Shown here: positions 19,237 through 27,755 of the stretch, one piece after another
How positions within the stretch are numbered: the stretch's first letter is position 1
Layout: the number at the start of each line of letters is the position of its first letter
NCBI GenBank assembly: GCA_007125165.1
Contig: SLDV01000018.1
Coordinates: forward strand, 1-36,346
Reading direction: 5' to 3'
DNA: 36,346 nucleotides
Source of the DNA: Geobacteraceae bacterium
Lineage (GTDB): Bacteria > Desulfobacterota > Desulfuromonadia > Desulfuromonadales > Geopsychrobacteraceae
Translations under genes and position numbers: made by a program
The notes under the pieces: model-generated
The model's input: only the letters and a program-made list of their open reading frames with translations
What the model was told of the DNA's origin: nothing
Database searches by the model: none

Positions 19237-20133
19237 TCATGTGCGAAAATTAGTGAGCTGCCTCTTATTAAGTAGTTTTCGTATTTTTTGCGCAGCCACT
19301 GTGTTGAGCCTGCCAGAATTTTCAGCGAGCAGTACCGTTCTGGTGCCGAGCAGGCAATAGAGGTCAAGCAGCCCGGCGTCGACTTGTTTTAGTGCCTGTA
19401 TATGGGCCTCTATCGTCCCCTTGTCACCCCGTACAACAGGACCAGTCAGGCCGTTGCCGGTTCCGCCGCCGGCAACGTTCTCCAAGGTAGCTTCAAGCAG
19501 CGGCAGCAGCAGGGCTTCCCCCTGATCAGGATCAATCCCGCATTCTTTCAGCAGATCGGTTGCTGCTGCGATCAGGGTGACGAGATAATTGGATGCCATG
19601 CAGACGGCGGCATGATAAAGCGGCTTCCTGTGTGGGGAAATAATCTGCAGTCGACCCCCTAACGCAGTGCAGAGTGTCTCAGCAATTCGCCGGGCCGTAT
19701 CATCGCCTTCGCCGATATAAGGGGCGTGTTTAAGGCGCTCGTATGCCTGTTGACAGTCTGCGAAGGGAAGCAGGGGATGAAGAGAAAAAAGACAGGCCCG
19801 ACTTTCAGGGTAACGCATGATGGCGGCCGTGTGAACGCCGCTGAAATGAAGTAGTACTGTCCCTGGCTTTGGAATGTTCTGCTGCTGAAGCTGGTGGGCA
19901 ATGGCAGCAATGCTGTCATCCGGTACCGCAAGCAGAATCAGGTCGGCACCACCGGCACAATGTAGATCGGTTGTCGCCTGATCCGGGTTGCAGCCGATAA
20001 AGTCACAGGCCTCTCGGGTTGCCGCTAAATTGCGACCAATAATACTGACCGGAAGACCACCTTTCTGCAGCAAAGCTTTAGCGATCGCTGATCCAACCCG
20101 GCCGGGCCCAATCAGGGCAAAGTGGATGTTCAT
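19237..20133 (-). CDS. Rossmann-fold oxidoreductase-like protein with DUF2520 domain
   Basis: The 298-residue product has an N-terminal NAD(P)-binding Rossmann fold (FALIGPGRVGSAIAKAL, residues 5-21) and a helical C-terminal half matching the DUF2520 type. Blocks include FSLHPLLPF and HRKPLYHAAVCMASNYLVTL. The fold resembles ketopantoate reductase, pyrroline-5-carboxylate reductase and prephenate dehydrogenase. I know of no proven substrate for this group. Its start overlaps the stop of the FAH-family gene by four bases (ATGA), so the two are probably translated together. Confidence 0.88.
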   Translation of the reverse strand: MNIHFALIGPGRVGSAIAKALLQKGGLPVSIIGRNLAATREACDFIGCNPDQATTDLHCAGGADLILLAVPDDSIAAIAHQLQQQNIPKPGTVLLHFSGVHTAAIMRYPESRACLFSLHPLLPFADCQQAYERLKHAPYIGEGDDTARRIAETLCTALGGRLQIISPHRKPLYHAAVCMASNYLVTLIAAATDLLKECGIDPDQGEALLLPLLEATLENVAGGGTGNGLTGPVVRGDKGTIEAHIQALKQVDAGLLDLYCLLGTRTVLLAENSGRLNTVAAQKIRKLLNKRQLTNFRT

Positions 20134-20783
20134 GCAACGGACACCTTCAGGGACCCGACCTGTTCAATGGTCCCTTCGAGGAGGTCGCCACTGTTAATTC
20201 GAGCAACCCCGGCCGGGGTCCCGGTAAGAATAATATCGCCCGGCTCCAGGGTAAAATAGATGGAAATCTCGGCGATAATTTCTTCAACAGAGCGCATCAT
20301 CTGGGCCGTGTTGCCTTGCTGGCGGACTTCGCCGTTTATTTTCAGCAGGAGATTGAGGTTGTTCGGGTCGGCGATCTGATCTGCAGGCACAAAGGAGGAC
20401 AAGGGGCAGGACGTATCGAACCCTTTGGCGATATCCCAGGGCAGTCCTTTTTCCTTTAGTTCGCTTTGCAGGTCACGTAGCGTCAGATCTAGGGCAACCG
20501 CGTAGCCGGCCACATAGTCAAGAGCGTGCTGCGCAATGATTTTTTTTCCGGCTTTACCAATGAGCACGGCCAGTTCAAGCTCGTAGTGACATTCGTCGGC
20601 GAACTCGGGAAGAATAATAGTGCCGCCGTCTGCGAGCAGGCTGCTTTGTGGTTTGCAAAAAATAACGGCTCGTTCCGGGACCGCATTCCCGAGTTCGCGG
20701 ATATGATCGAGGTAATTGCGACCAAGGCCGATGATTTTTCCGGGGCTGAGCTGTTTTCCATTGTGGAAGCTGATTTGACGCAT
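20130..20783 (-). CDS. Fumarylacetoacetate hydrolase family protein (acylpyruvase-like)
   Basis: This is a 217-residue single-domain FAH-fold protein. The chosen ATG (MRQISFHNGKQL) has TGAGGG seven bases upstream. A start six codons earlier lacks such a site. Family signatures are IIGLGRNYLDH (near 20), the metal-binding ExE in CHYELELAVLIG, the later acidic residue in ALDLTLRDLQ, and PGDIILTGTPAGV near the C-terminus. Length and motifs fit the FAHD1/acylpyruvase and oxaloacetate-decarboxylase type better than true fumarylacetoacetase. The exact substrate is unknown. It lies between the TRIC and DUF2520 genes. Confidence 0.9.
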   Translation of the reverse strand: MRQISFHNGKQLSPGKIIGLGRNYLDHIRELGNAVPERAVIFCKPQSSLLADGGTIILPEFADECHYELELAVLIGKAGKKIIAQHALDYVAGYAVALDLTLRDLQSELKEKGLPWDIAKGFDTSCPLSSFVPADQIADPNNLNLLLKINGEVRQQGNTAQMMRSVEEIIAEISIYFTLEPGDIILTGTPAGVARINSGDLLEGTIEQVGSLKVSVA

Positions 20784-20819
20784 GTTGATACCCTCAGGCA
20801 AAGAAATGAAAGATAATGA

Positions 20820-21425
20820 TTATCTCGAAGCTTTAGGCAATGACCAGTTATGGCGGATGGCCAGTATCCGGATGAGTATAACGCTGCCGGCAACCAGTAA
20901 CAGGTTGATCTGCTCGGGGGATTCCAGTCGGGTTAAAATCACCAGAAGCACACCACCAAAAATGCAGGCTGAGGCGTAGATTTCCTGACGCAGGATCAGG
21001 GGGACTTCGTTGGCGAGAACATCGCGGATCACACCGCCGGCAGTGCCGGTAAGAACGCCCATCAGCACAGCTCCAAAGGGTCCTGTTTCAAACAGCAGGG
21101 CCTTGCTGGTGCCAATGACGACAAAGGTTCCCAGCCCAATGGCATCAAGATAAAGCAGTGGCTGCATCAGATGAGGAAGATGGCGATGCAGAGTGAATAC
21201 CAGTATGGCTGTTATCACCGGAATCCAGAAATAAATCTCATTTTGCAGGCAGAAGGGGGGAAGGTCGCCGAGGAGCAGATCCCGCAAGGTGCCGCCGCCG
21301 ATGGCAGTGACCATCGCCAGGGCGATGACACCGAACAGATCCATTTCTTTGCGCACTCCGACCCAGGCACCGGAGGCTGCAAAAGCGACTGTGCCGATCA
21401 TGTCAAGTATGAAAAGCAGACTCAC
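20820..21425 (-). CDS. TRIC-family (UPF0126/YicG-like) membrane protein
   Basis: The 201-residue hydrophobic protein has about seven membrane segments. It shows the internal duplication of the family: AIGGGTLRDLLLGDLP in the first half and TAGGVIRDVLANEVPLIL in the second. Bacterial and archaeal homologues of animal TRIC channels form trimeric monovalent cation channels, but the physiological role in bacteria is unclear. It is the first gene of a probable three-gene operon with the FAH and DUF2520 genes (gap 36 bp). It is divergent from the rhomboid gene. Confidence 0.9.
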   Translation of the reverse strand: MSLLFILDMIGTVAFAASGAWVGVRKEMDLFGVIALAMVTAIGGGTLRDLLLGDLPPFCLQNEIYFWIPVITAILVFTLHRHLPHLMQPLLYLDAIGLGTFVVIGTSKALLFETGPFGAVLMGVLTGTAGGVIRDVLANEVPLILRQEIYASACIFGGVLLVILTRLESPEQINLLLVAGSVILIRILAIRHNWSLPKASR

Positions 21426-21495
21426 GAAAAAAACCTATGCTGTGAAAGATGAAGTAGGTAGAACCGCTGTGCCGATTTTGCCGTCACTATGCTAG

Positions 21496-21501
21496 TATAA
21501 T
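21496..21501 (+). promoter_or_regulatory. Candidate -10 element for the rhomboid gene
   Basis: TATAAT sits 24 bp upstream of the rhomboid ATG in the 100-bp divergent gap. No good TTGACA-like -35 is found at 16-18 bp, so the match is to the -10 only. The resulting leader would be short, leaving AGGA before the start codon. Confidence 0.4.
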
Positions 21502-21525
21502 TGCCTGCCCGCTGACAGGATTGCA

Positions 21526-22695
21526 ATGTTTTTTCCCATCGCCGACATACCAAAACCGCCCGGACGTCCTTATATTACCTGGGGACTGATGGCAATCAAT
21601 ATAGCCGTTTTTCTCTTTGTGTCCCTTCCGGCTACCCGTGCCCAGGTCAATCTCAGCGACCCGTTGTTGTTGGAGTATCTCAGGGCCCTTGGTGTGCAGG
21701 GCAGGATTTCAGCACGAGAAATATTGCAGCATATAAGCGCTCATGATCTGCTGGTGTTCCAGTACGGATTCAGACCGGCAAACTTTTCGCTGCAAGCTCT
21801 CTTCAGCTCCCTGTTTCTGCACGGTGGATTCATGCATCTGGCCGGTAATATGATGTTTCTTTTTATCTTCGGCAATAATGTTGAGTATCGACTTGGTCAT
21901 CTGCGTTACCTGCTGGCTTACCTGGGGTGCGGTGTCGCTGCAACCTTGTTTTTCTCACTTTTCTCCCTGAACTCTCAGATTCCGCTGATCGGTGCATCAG
22001 GGGCAATATTCGGTATTTTGGGGTGCTACTTTCTCTGGTTTCCAAAAAATCGGGTGCGTTGCGTACTTTTCCTGTTCCCCTTTCTGGTGACAACGATATT
22101 ATTGCCGGCGCGATTACTGCTCGGTTTTTACCTGGTGATCGACAACCTGTTGCCGTTTATCGTTTCACGTGACGTGGGTAGTGGCATTGCTCATGGTGCC
22201 CATATCGGAGGATTTCTGGCAGGGCTGGGGATTGCCTGGGCAGGTAACCATTATCGGCGCCTGCTTCCGATTCAACGCCGCTCAGGTTCAGCCAGCAGAT
22301 CTGAACCTCTTGAGTCTTTGAGAAAAATTTGTCCGGCAGTCAATCAGGGAGAATACGACAAGGCGGCAGAGTGCTACTTCAGTCTGACCTCCCGGGAACA
22401 ACGGCGGCAGGTCGCCAGCCGGGATATGATAGACGTCGGCAACTATTTGCTGGCAGAAGGCCGTGACCAGGAAGCACTGACCCTCTTCAGACGTCTGATC
22501 GCCGAGCGCCCAAAAGATTCTGTCCTTGATCAGGCTTATCTTGGGGCAGGCCGAGCCATGCTCAAAAATCCACGCTACCTGACCAGCGCTTATCATTACT
22601 TTCTTGCGGCAATTGATGTGTCGATTGATGAGGAATTGATCGCCCGGGCCCGTGACTATTTACGAGCTATAGAAGAGGGGCGGCCGATATTTTAG
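21526..22695 (+). CDS. Rhomboid-family intramembrane serine protease with C-terminal repeat-like domain
   Basis: The 389-residue protein has a rhomboid core. It shows FLHGGFMHLAGNMMFLFIFGNNVE (98-120), the catalytic serine S158 in GASGA and the catalytic histidine H226 in AHGAHIGGF, with the first membrane helix near residue 20. Rhomboids cut substrate helices inside the membrane. After about residue 250 the protein becomes soluble and helical, with A/Y/L spacing that looks like TPR-type repeats (EYDKAAECYFSLT, GRDQEALTLFRRLI, YLTSAYHYFLAAI). A substrate- or partner-binding role for that tail is inference. No neighbouring gene identifies the substrate. Confidence 0.9.
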   Translation: MFFPIADIPKPPGRPYITWGLMAINIAVFLFVSLPATRAQVNLSDPLLLEYLRALGVQGRISAREILQHISAHDLLVFQYGFRPANFSLQALFSSLFLHGGFMHLAGNMMFLFIFGNNVEYRLGHLRYLLAYLGCGVAATLFFSLFSLNSQIPLIGASGAIFGILGCYFLWFPKNRVRCVLFLFPFLVTTILLPARLLLGFYLVIDNLLPFIVSRDVGSGIAHGAHIGGFLAGLGIAWAGNHYRRLLPIQRRSGSASRSEPLESLRKICPAVNQGEYDKAAECYFSLTSREQRRQVASRDMIDVGNYLLAEGRDQEALTLFRRLIAERPKDSVLDQAYLGAGRAMLKNPRYLTSAYHYFLAAIDVSIDEELIARARDYLRAIEEGRPIF

Positions 22696-22711
22696 TAGCA
22701 AGTTGAGCCTG

Positions 22712-23767
22712 TCATTTTGCAAGGGTCAGGTTGTTTCTGCCGTTCTTTTTAGCCTGGTAAAGGGTCTGGTCTGCCAGGGCGATCAGATCTGCGGGGGAGT
22801 TGTCCTGGGTAGGGAACATCATGGCACCACCGAGACTCATGGTGATGTGGCCGGCAATATCAGAGAACTCATGCTTTATCTGCAAATCGATAATTGCCTT
22901 GCGGGCCCGCTCGCCAACGGTTGTTGCTCCTTCAAGGTCGATCCCCGGCAGGAGCAGGGCAAATTCTTCCCCGCCGTAACGGGCGGCCATATCGCTCGGT
23001 CGTAAAATGATTTCCTTGAGGGCTTTGCCGACCAGAATCAGGCAATCATCACCTTGTTGATGGCCGTAGTTGTCATTGTATTTTTTAAAAAAATCGATAT
23101 CTGCAAGAACCAGTGAAAAAGGCTGATCCTGCTCCCGTGCGAGGCGCTTCCATTCTTTTTCGAATACCTCGTCGAAATAGCGACGATTGGCGATCCCGGT
23201 CAATCCATCAATGCGGGCCATTTCAGACAGGGCCAGATTCAGTTCTTCCAGCTTCTGTTCTGCTTCTTTACGAGCAGTAATGTTCTTGAACTGACTGATA
23301 AAACCTGTTGTGCCGATGATGGTTGTCAGTGGCGCAACACTGATAATGTAGTGTTCGTAGATATTCGGCCCGGTTGGAAGTTGTACATCAAACTCTTTTC
23401 TGACGCGGCTACTGCAGACTTCCCGGGGACATGAATCATTTTCACAGAGCCCGTAGTTGAGCAGATCGTGACACTTCTTGCCGACGACCTCCGCTGCCGG
23501 TTTGCCAAGCAGTTTCAGCATGGCCTCGTTGGCTCTGATGATGGTGCCGTCATCACGGGCCGCCCACATGGCATCACTGACAGCCAGAAAAATCTGTTCC
23601 AGCTCCATGCAGTCTATCTCTGCCCGCAATTGCTTGTTGCCGGCATCAGCGATAACCATCTCCAGCGCTTCGCGCTCCCCGCGCAGATTCTCACAAGCTT
23701 GCTTCAGATCTTCGTTTTCTTTCTTAAGCTGATCCAGTAGCTGTGTGTCATCATTAATGTCGGTCAT
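22712..23767 (-). CDS. PAS-GGDEF diguanylate cyclase
   Basis: The start giving MTDINDDTQLLDQLKKE (351 residues) has AAGGA six bases upstream. A start 17 codons earlier lacks support. The protein has an N-terminal coiled coil (about 8-50), a PAS domain (about 55-180) and a GGDEF domain. The active site is GGEEF, an accepted variant, with the RxxD inhibitory site present as RPSD five residues before it. Synthesis of cyclic-di-GMP with product inhibition is therefore expected. The PAS domain contains four clustered cysteines (C99, C108, C113, C118) that could bind a metal or sense redox. No membrane segment. It converges on the rhomboid gene, 16 bp apart. Confidence 0.92.
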   Translation of the reverse strand: MTDINDDTQLLDQLKKENEDLKQACENLRGEREALEMVIADAGNKQLRAEIDCMELEQIFLAVSDAMWAARDDGTIIRANEAMLKLLGKPAAEVVGKKCHDLLNYGLCENDSCPREVCSSRVRKEFDVQLPTGPNIYEHYIISVAPLTTIIGTTGFISQFKNITARKEAEQKLEELNLALSEMARIDGLTGIANRRYFDEVFEKEWKRLAREQDQPFSLVLADIDFFKKYNDNYGHQQGDDCLILVGKALKEIILRPSDMAARYGGEEFALLLPGIDLEGATTVGERARKAIIDLQIKHEFSDIAGHITMSLGGAMMFPTQDNSPADLIALADQTLYQAKKNGRNNLTLAK

Positions 23768-23813
23768 CCGGGATCCTTGGAGTTGCTTTATTATTAGGGT
23801 AAAACCCTTACTC

Positions 23814-23900
23814 GTCATTCCCGCATCGATTCCAGTCAGGAATCCAGCTCACAAGCGCATGAACATTCCGGATCCCCGAAAAGGGTGTTCGAGGATGACA
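23814..23900. repeat. Putative short intergenic repeat with terminal GTCAT/ATGAC ends
   Basis: This stretch begins GTCATTCCCG and ends CGAGGATGAC, giving imperfect terminal inverted repeats. Internal GGAATCC / GGATCCCCG motifs are the kind found in dispersed intergenic repeats (GTCATTCC...GGAATCCAG) of many proteobacteria. A short hairpin, AGGGT/ACCCT at 23796-23808, lies just outside. Only one copy is in the window, so repetition is inferred from resemblance. Confidence 0.45.
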
Positions 23901-24007
23901 ATCTTTTTGCAAAACCCTGATCAGAGTCGAGCTGTTTGGATCTTTGTCTGTTTGTGCGCGCTCGGTCTCGTTGCTGTTTACACTTCGAACCGGGCTTTGC
24001 AGTCTCT

Positions 24008-25273
24008 TTAATTACGTTGAAAGTTGTCACGGGCAAAGGAATAGTTGAACTTCATATGTTCCGTATACGTGCCTTCAAGGATGGCGACAACATCCTCAGT
24101 AAAGACCAGTTCCTCGTCGGTTGGAATGACAAAGACCTTGATGGGTGAATCGGCAGTTGAAATCATCGTCTCACGTTTGCGCGTCATGGTGTTGCGGTTC
24201 TTTTCTCGATCGAGCCTGATTCCCATGTGCTCGAGATTTTCCAGGGTTTTTTCGCGGATCAGCCAGCCCATTTCACCAACCCCGGCGGTGAAAACAACAG
24301 CATCCAGGCGACCCAGTGCGGCGCAGTATGAACCGATGTATTTTTTCAAACGATAGGATTCAATGTCAAGAGCAAGTTGACAACGCTCATTGCCGGCTTC
24401 TGCGGCCTCAATGACATCGCGGCGATCAGTGAACTCACCGGTGATACCGAATATTCCAGATTTTTTGTTGAGAATGCTGTCGATCTCCTTTGGAGTCACC
24501 CCCTCACGTTCCATGATAAACGCCGGAATGGCTGGATCAATGTCGCCACAACGGGTTCCCATGACGGCCCCTTCCAGCGGAGTAAGGCCCATGGAGGTGT
24601 CGACCGACATGCCGTTTTTGATGGCTGCATGAGAAACACCGTTACCGATATGCATGGTGATAATATTGCATTCCTCCGGTGGTTTGCCGAGGAGAACTGC
24701 TGCCCGCTTGGAGACATAAAGATGGCTGGTTCCGTGAAAACCGTAACGACGGACGCCGTGCGTGGCATACCATTCGTGGGGAACCGGATAGGTATAGGCA
24801 TATTCCGGCATGGTCTGGTGAAAGGCGGTGTCGAAAATGGCAATGTGCGGAACATCGGGAAGAACTGCCTGGGCAGCCTCAATCCCTGAAATATTCGGTG
24901 GGTTATGCAGGGGCGCAAGGTGCTGCACCTCTTTGATCGCCTCGAGAACCTCGTCGCTGATTTGTACGGAACAGGTGAATTTCTCACCGCCGTGAACAAC
25001 CCGGTGGCCGACTGCCGAAATCCGGCTCATGTCCGCAACCACGCCGTGTTCCTTGCCGGTGAGGGTTTTGACGATCAGGTGGACCGCTGTTTTGTGATCG
25101 GGGCACTCGTATTCTTCACGATAGGTCTCGCGCCCGGGAACTTCGTGGATGATGTAAGAATCCCCGATGGTAACGCGTTCAACCATTCCCTTGGCGATAA
25201 CCTCCTTGCGTTTCCAGTCGAACAACTGGTACTTGACCGATGAACTCCCACAGTTCAATGCCAGAATGTCCAT
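24008..25273 (-). CDS. ackA: Acetate kinase
   Basis: It interconverts acetate + ATP and acetyl phosphate + ADP, linking acetate to acetyl-CoA with phosphotransacetylase. The 421-residue product starts MDILALNCGSSSVKYQLFDW and has the family signatures GHRVVHGG (near 110), HQTMPEYAYTYPVP, YGFHGTSH (about 200), MGLTPLEG.MMGTR-type MGLTPLEGAVMGTRCGDIDP, and FTAGVGE near 330. It is slightly longer than the roughly 400-residue norm. No pta gene is next to it here. In this type of organism it would serve acetate activation or acetate-yielding ATP synthesis. Confidence 0.96.
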   Translation of the reverse strand: MDILALNCGSSSVKYQLFDWKRKEVIAKGMVERVTIGDSYIIHEVPGRETYREEYECPDHKTAVHLIVKTLTGKEHGVVADMSRISAVGHRVVHGGEKFTCSVQISDEVLEAIKEVQHLAPLHNPPNISGIEAAQAVLPDVPHIAIFDTAFHQTMPEYAYTYPVPHEWYATHGVRRYGFHGTSHLYVSKRAAVLLGKPPEECNIITMHIGNGVSHAAIKNGMSVDTSMGLTPLEGAVMGTRCGDIDPAIPAFIMEREGVTPKEIDSILNKKSGIFGITGEFTDRRDVIEAAEAGNERCQLALDIESYRLKKYIGSYCAALGRLDAVVFTAGVGEMGWLIREKTLENLEHMGIRLDREKNRNTMTRKRETMISTADSPIKVFVIPTDEELVFTEDVVAILEGTYTEHMKFNYSFARDNFQRN

Positions 25274-25527
25274 GCTGCCTTCTCCTTTGTCATTAAATTG
25301 AAAAAAATGATCAGGATCGCCCCGATCTTAAGGTTGGTTGATTTTGTTCGGCGATTCTTGATCAGAATACACATTTAAGCGCACAGGCTAGCGCGATTGC
25401 ACCTTTCTCTGCAAGTTTTTTTCGGGTCTGGACAGGGAGCAGGAGATCGGTTAAAGTGCCATGAACTGCAAGGGTAGAACCAACTCTGGTGATACCGGAA
25501 CTCAATAATTAATCAGGAGGAAAAATC

Positions 25528-25695
25528 ATGGCTCATGTAATTTCAGACGAATGTATAGCTTGTGGTGCCTGCCAGCCGACCTGCCCGGTCGACGCGATTG
25601 CTGAAGGCGATATCTACACCATTGATGCAGAAACCTGCACCGATTGTGGCGCCTGTGTCGATTCATGTCCGGTGGATGCCATCAGCGCTGTCTGA
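25528..25695 (+). CDS. 2[4Fe-4S] ferredoxin
   Basis: This is a 55-residue clostridial-type ferredoxin starting MAHVISDECIACGACQ. The two cluster motifs are C9, C12, C15, C19 and C37, C40, C43, C47, each CxxCxxCxxxCP. It is a low-potential soluble electron carrier, for example for pyruvate:ferredoxin oxidoreductase. Which enzyme it serves is not shown here. AGGAGG precedes the ATG. It is a single-gene unit: the 254 bp upstream separates it from the divergent ackA, and a terminator follows 27 bp after the stop. Confidence 0.96.
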   Translation: MAHVISDECIACGACQPTCPVDAIAEGDIYTIDAETCTDCGACVDSCPVDAISAV

Positions 25696-25722
25696 TCATC
25701 TCCGCACAAAATGATGTCAAAG

Positions 25723-25759
25723 AGCGGTGGCTGTTTAAACGACGGTCGCCGCTTTTTTT
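25723..25759 (+). terminator. Rho-independent terminator of the ferredoxin gene
   Basis: AGCGGTGGC at 25723-25731 pairs with GTCGCCGCT at 25745-25753 (nine pairs including two G-U). It is followed at once by TTTTTTTA. It lies between the ferredoxin and the convergent DUF3426 gene. Confidence 0.85.
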
Positions 25760-25816
25760 ATGAGGAATGTCAATATTAAGAAACAGTTTTCGGAGAAGAG
25801 AAGCCTGGCGTGTGGA

Positions 25817-26881
25817 TCAGTTGGCGGTGGGGCGGGAAGAGGTCACCTTAACGCTGAATTCGGCGATATTCGGGGGTAGTTCCTTGAATACAATGGCAAA
25901 GGGGATGCTCCTGCGTGGATCGATCTTCATGTTGCTGAGGTCCCTGCCAAACTGGTTGCCCATCCGCTGTTCTATCTCTTCAAAGGGCAGAGAGCGGAGT
26001 TCCTCATCGCTGATCGGGTTGCCGGAAAATACCGTCTTTTGCAGCAGCGGTCTGCCATGCTGATCATGAAGTATACCTTTGACCTGAATAGCAGAACGGG
26101 GTTGATTGAAATTGTTGATGGTTTCCCCGCGAATGACAAATATTTCCCCCGTTTGCTCATTGGTTAGAAACCTCCCCTCCAGCGTGCCCAGAGATATTTG
26201 TCCAATGTCGGTCGAGTGTTCGGTCACCTGACCAAACATCTGCCGAAATTTCTCATTGATTTCTTCCGGCCCGTCGAAATAAATGAGAGCTCCGCCGCCG
26301 ATCAGAGCGGCAAGAATGATCAGCAGCATGGTCTTGACCAGAATGGAGAAAGCTGAGTTTTTAGGTGCTGTAGCCGGCTTTCTTTTTTTGGGCGGCTCCG
26401 GAGTCAGCTCTTTGGCTTCATCCTGCTCACTCTTGCTCACAGCGGAAGCTGCGGACAGGTCAGGGGCCGGATCTGTTTTTTCCGTGGTTGCGGTAGTCAG
26501 CTCTTCTTCGTTGCCGAAGGTGAATTCTTCTGTAGGGGTTTTTTCGGCATCAAGCTCACGAAAGCGGTCGTAATCAAACTCGCTGTCCGTTGTTTCTATA
26601 TCACTGAAGTCGGCAGGATCAGCCGGTACAGCATCAGACTGTCGAAAGAAGGAATCGCTGTCGGCAATTGTCGATTCGGGAGGGGATTCGTCAAATGCAG
26701 CGGACTCCTGATCGGCAACGAAAACGTCTTCTTCTGTTGTGTCGAGGGGGGCTTCCTCGTGGGGTTTCTGAGCCGTGAAAATATGCTTGCAGCGAGCACA
26801 GCGGACTTTGGCTCCGGCTTGCGGAATACGCTCTTCGGCAACGTTAAAACGGGTCGTGCATTCTGGACAGGTAATGATCAT
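25817..26881 (-). CDS. MJ0042-type zinc-finger, single-TM protein with DUF3426 C-terminus
   Basis: The 354-residue protein starts MIITCPECTTRFNVAEERIP. C5, C8, C28 and C31 form the small MJ0042-type zinc ribbon. A long acidic, low-complexity linker (about 40-170) follows, then a membrane helix at 179-202. The extracytoplasmic domain of about 150 residues is of the DUF3426 type. The topology is therefore zinc ribbon inside, globular domain outside. Function is unknown; a sensing or scaffold role is speculation. It is 56 bp downstream of hpt on the same strand and likely co-transcribed. Confidence 0.85.
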   Translation of the reverse strand: MIITCPECTTRFNVAEERIPQAGAKVRCARCKHIFTAQKPHEEAPLDTTEEDVFVADQESAAFDESPPESTIADSDSFFRQSDAVPADPADFSDIETTDSEFDYDRFRELDAEKTPTEEFTFGNEEELTTATTEKTDPAPDLSAASAVSKSEQDEAKELTPEPPKKRKPATAPKNSAFSILVKTMLLIILAALIGGGALIYFDGPEEINEKFRQMFGQVTEHSTDIGQISLGTLEGRFLTNEQTGEIFVIRGETINNFNQPRSAIQVKGILHDQHGRPLLQKTVFSGNPISDEELRSLPFEEIEQRMGNQFGRDLSNMKIDPRRSIPFAIVFKELPPNIAEFSVKVTSSRPTAN

Positions 26882-26937
26882 CAGTGGCCTCCCGTGGATG
26901 AAAGATCGTTAGGTTTTGTTCCCGTTATGCCGGCACC

Positions 26938-27465
26938 TTAAATGTCGTTAACCAGGTGGATGTCAGGTAGATTTCGATAAAGTTCATTGTGGTCAAGCCC
27001 GTAGCCGATGATAAAACCATCGTCCATGGTGATGCCGACATAATCCGCTTCGATGTCAACCTCTCGGCGGCCACGTTTATCGATCAGCGTGCAAATCTTC
27101 AGTGAGCGTGGCTCGTGATGCAGTAATTTATTGTAAAGACATTCAAGGGTGTAGCCGCTGTCGACAATGTCTTCGACAATGATGACATTGCGGTCGCGTA
27201 TCGGCATTTCAAGGCCTTTGCGAAACTCAATGATTCCTGAAGACCGGGTTTCGGAGCCGTAGCTGGCCAGACGGACAAAATCAACAACAGTGGGTACACT
27301 GATGGCGCGAATCAGGTCGGCAATAAATAAAAAGGAGCCCTTAAGAACGCCCACCAGCAAGATTTCCTCATCGGAATAATCTCGTGAGATTTCCGCACCC
27401 AGGCGTTCAACCTCTGCGGCGATCCGATCGCGAGAGTAGAGAATCTGGTGGTCTGAGGCTGTCAT
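26938..27465 (-). CDS. hpt: Hypoxanthine phosphoribosyltransferase
   Basis: It salvages hypoxanthine (and usually guanine) with PRPP to give IMP/GMP. I chose the ATG giving MTASDHQILYSRDRIAAEV (175 residues, the family length). An earlier in-frame start adds 27 unrelated residues. Motifs include LLVGVLKGSFLFIADL, VDFVRLASYG, the PRPP loop VIIVEDIVDSGYTL and the base-specificity region VGITMDDGFIIGYGLDHNELYRNLP. GGAG lies 11 bases upstream of the ATG. It is followed by the DUF3426 gene. Confidence 0.95.
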   Translation of the reverse strand: MTASDHQILYSRDRIAAEVERLGAEISRDYSDEEILLVGVLKGSFLFIADLIRAISVPTVVDFVRLASYGSETRSSGIIEFRKGLEMPIRDRNVIIVEDIVDSGYTLECLYNKLLHHEPRSLKICTLIDKRGRREVDIEADYVGITMDDGFIIGYGLDHNELYRNLPDIHLVNDI

Positions 27466-27726
27466 TGAATTTGTCGCTCCCTGATCAAAAATTAATAAGA
27501 GCAATCTATAGCAGGAAGAAATAACCTCTGTCAATTGAAACGGCACCTTGTAGCGCTCTTTTGTCTGAACAGAACTTCCTATATTTATTGAACTTTAAGC
27601 GACGCCTTAGAAGCTTCGAAGATTACAGGAGATGTTCGTTTGCGCATGGCCGGGGGGCGACAGGCATGTAAAAAATGAATTGATAGCCTCAGCCCGATAT
27701 TTTTTATATAAATAGCTCGTGAATTG

Positions 27727-27755
27727 TTATCTTTACGTAATGATTGTGCTATAGT
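27727..27755 (+). promoter_or_regulatory. Candidate extended -10 promoter for the Rieske/cytochrome operon
   Basis: TGCTATAGT at 27747-27755 is an extended -10 (TGn plus TATAGT). A weak -35 (TTATCT, 27727-27732) lies 17 bp upstream. It would leave a leader of about 95 bases before the Rieske gene. The rest of the 393-bp gap between hpt and the Rieske gene shows no gene or RNA structure that I recognise. Confidence 0.4.

Noticed and set aside
23745-24011. 88-residue + strand ORF between the diguanylate cyclase and ackA
   Set aside because: It spans the putative repeat element and the antisense of the cyclase start. It has no ribosome-binding site and no recognisable domain.
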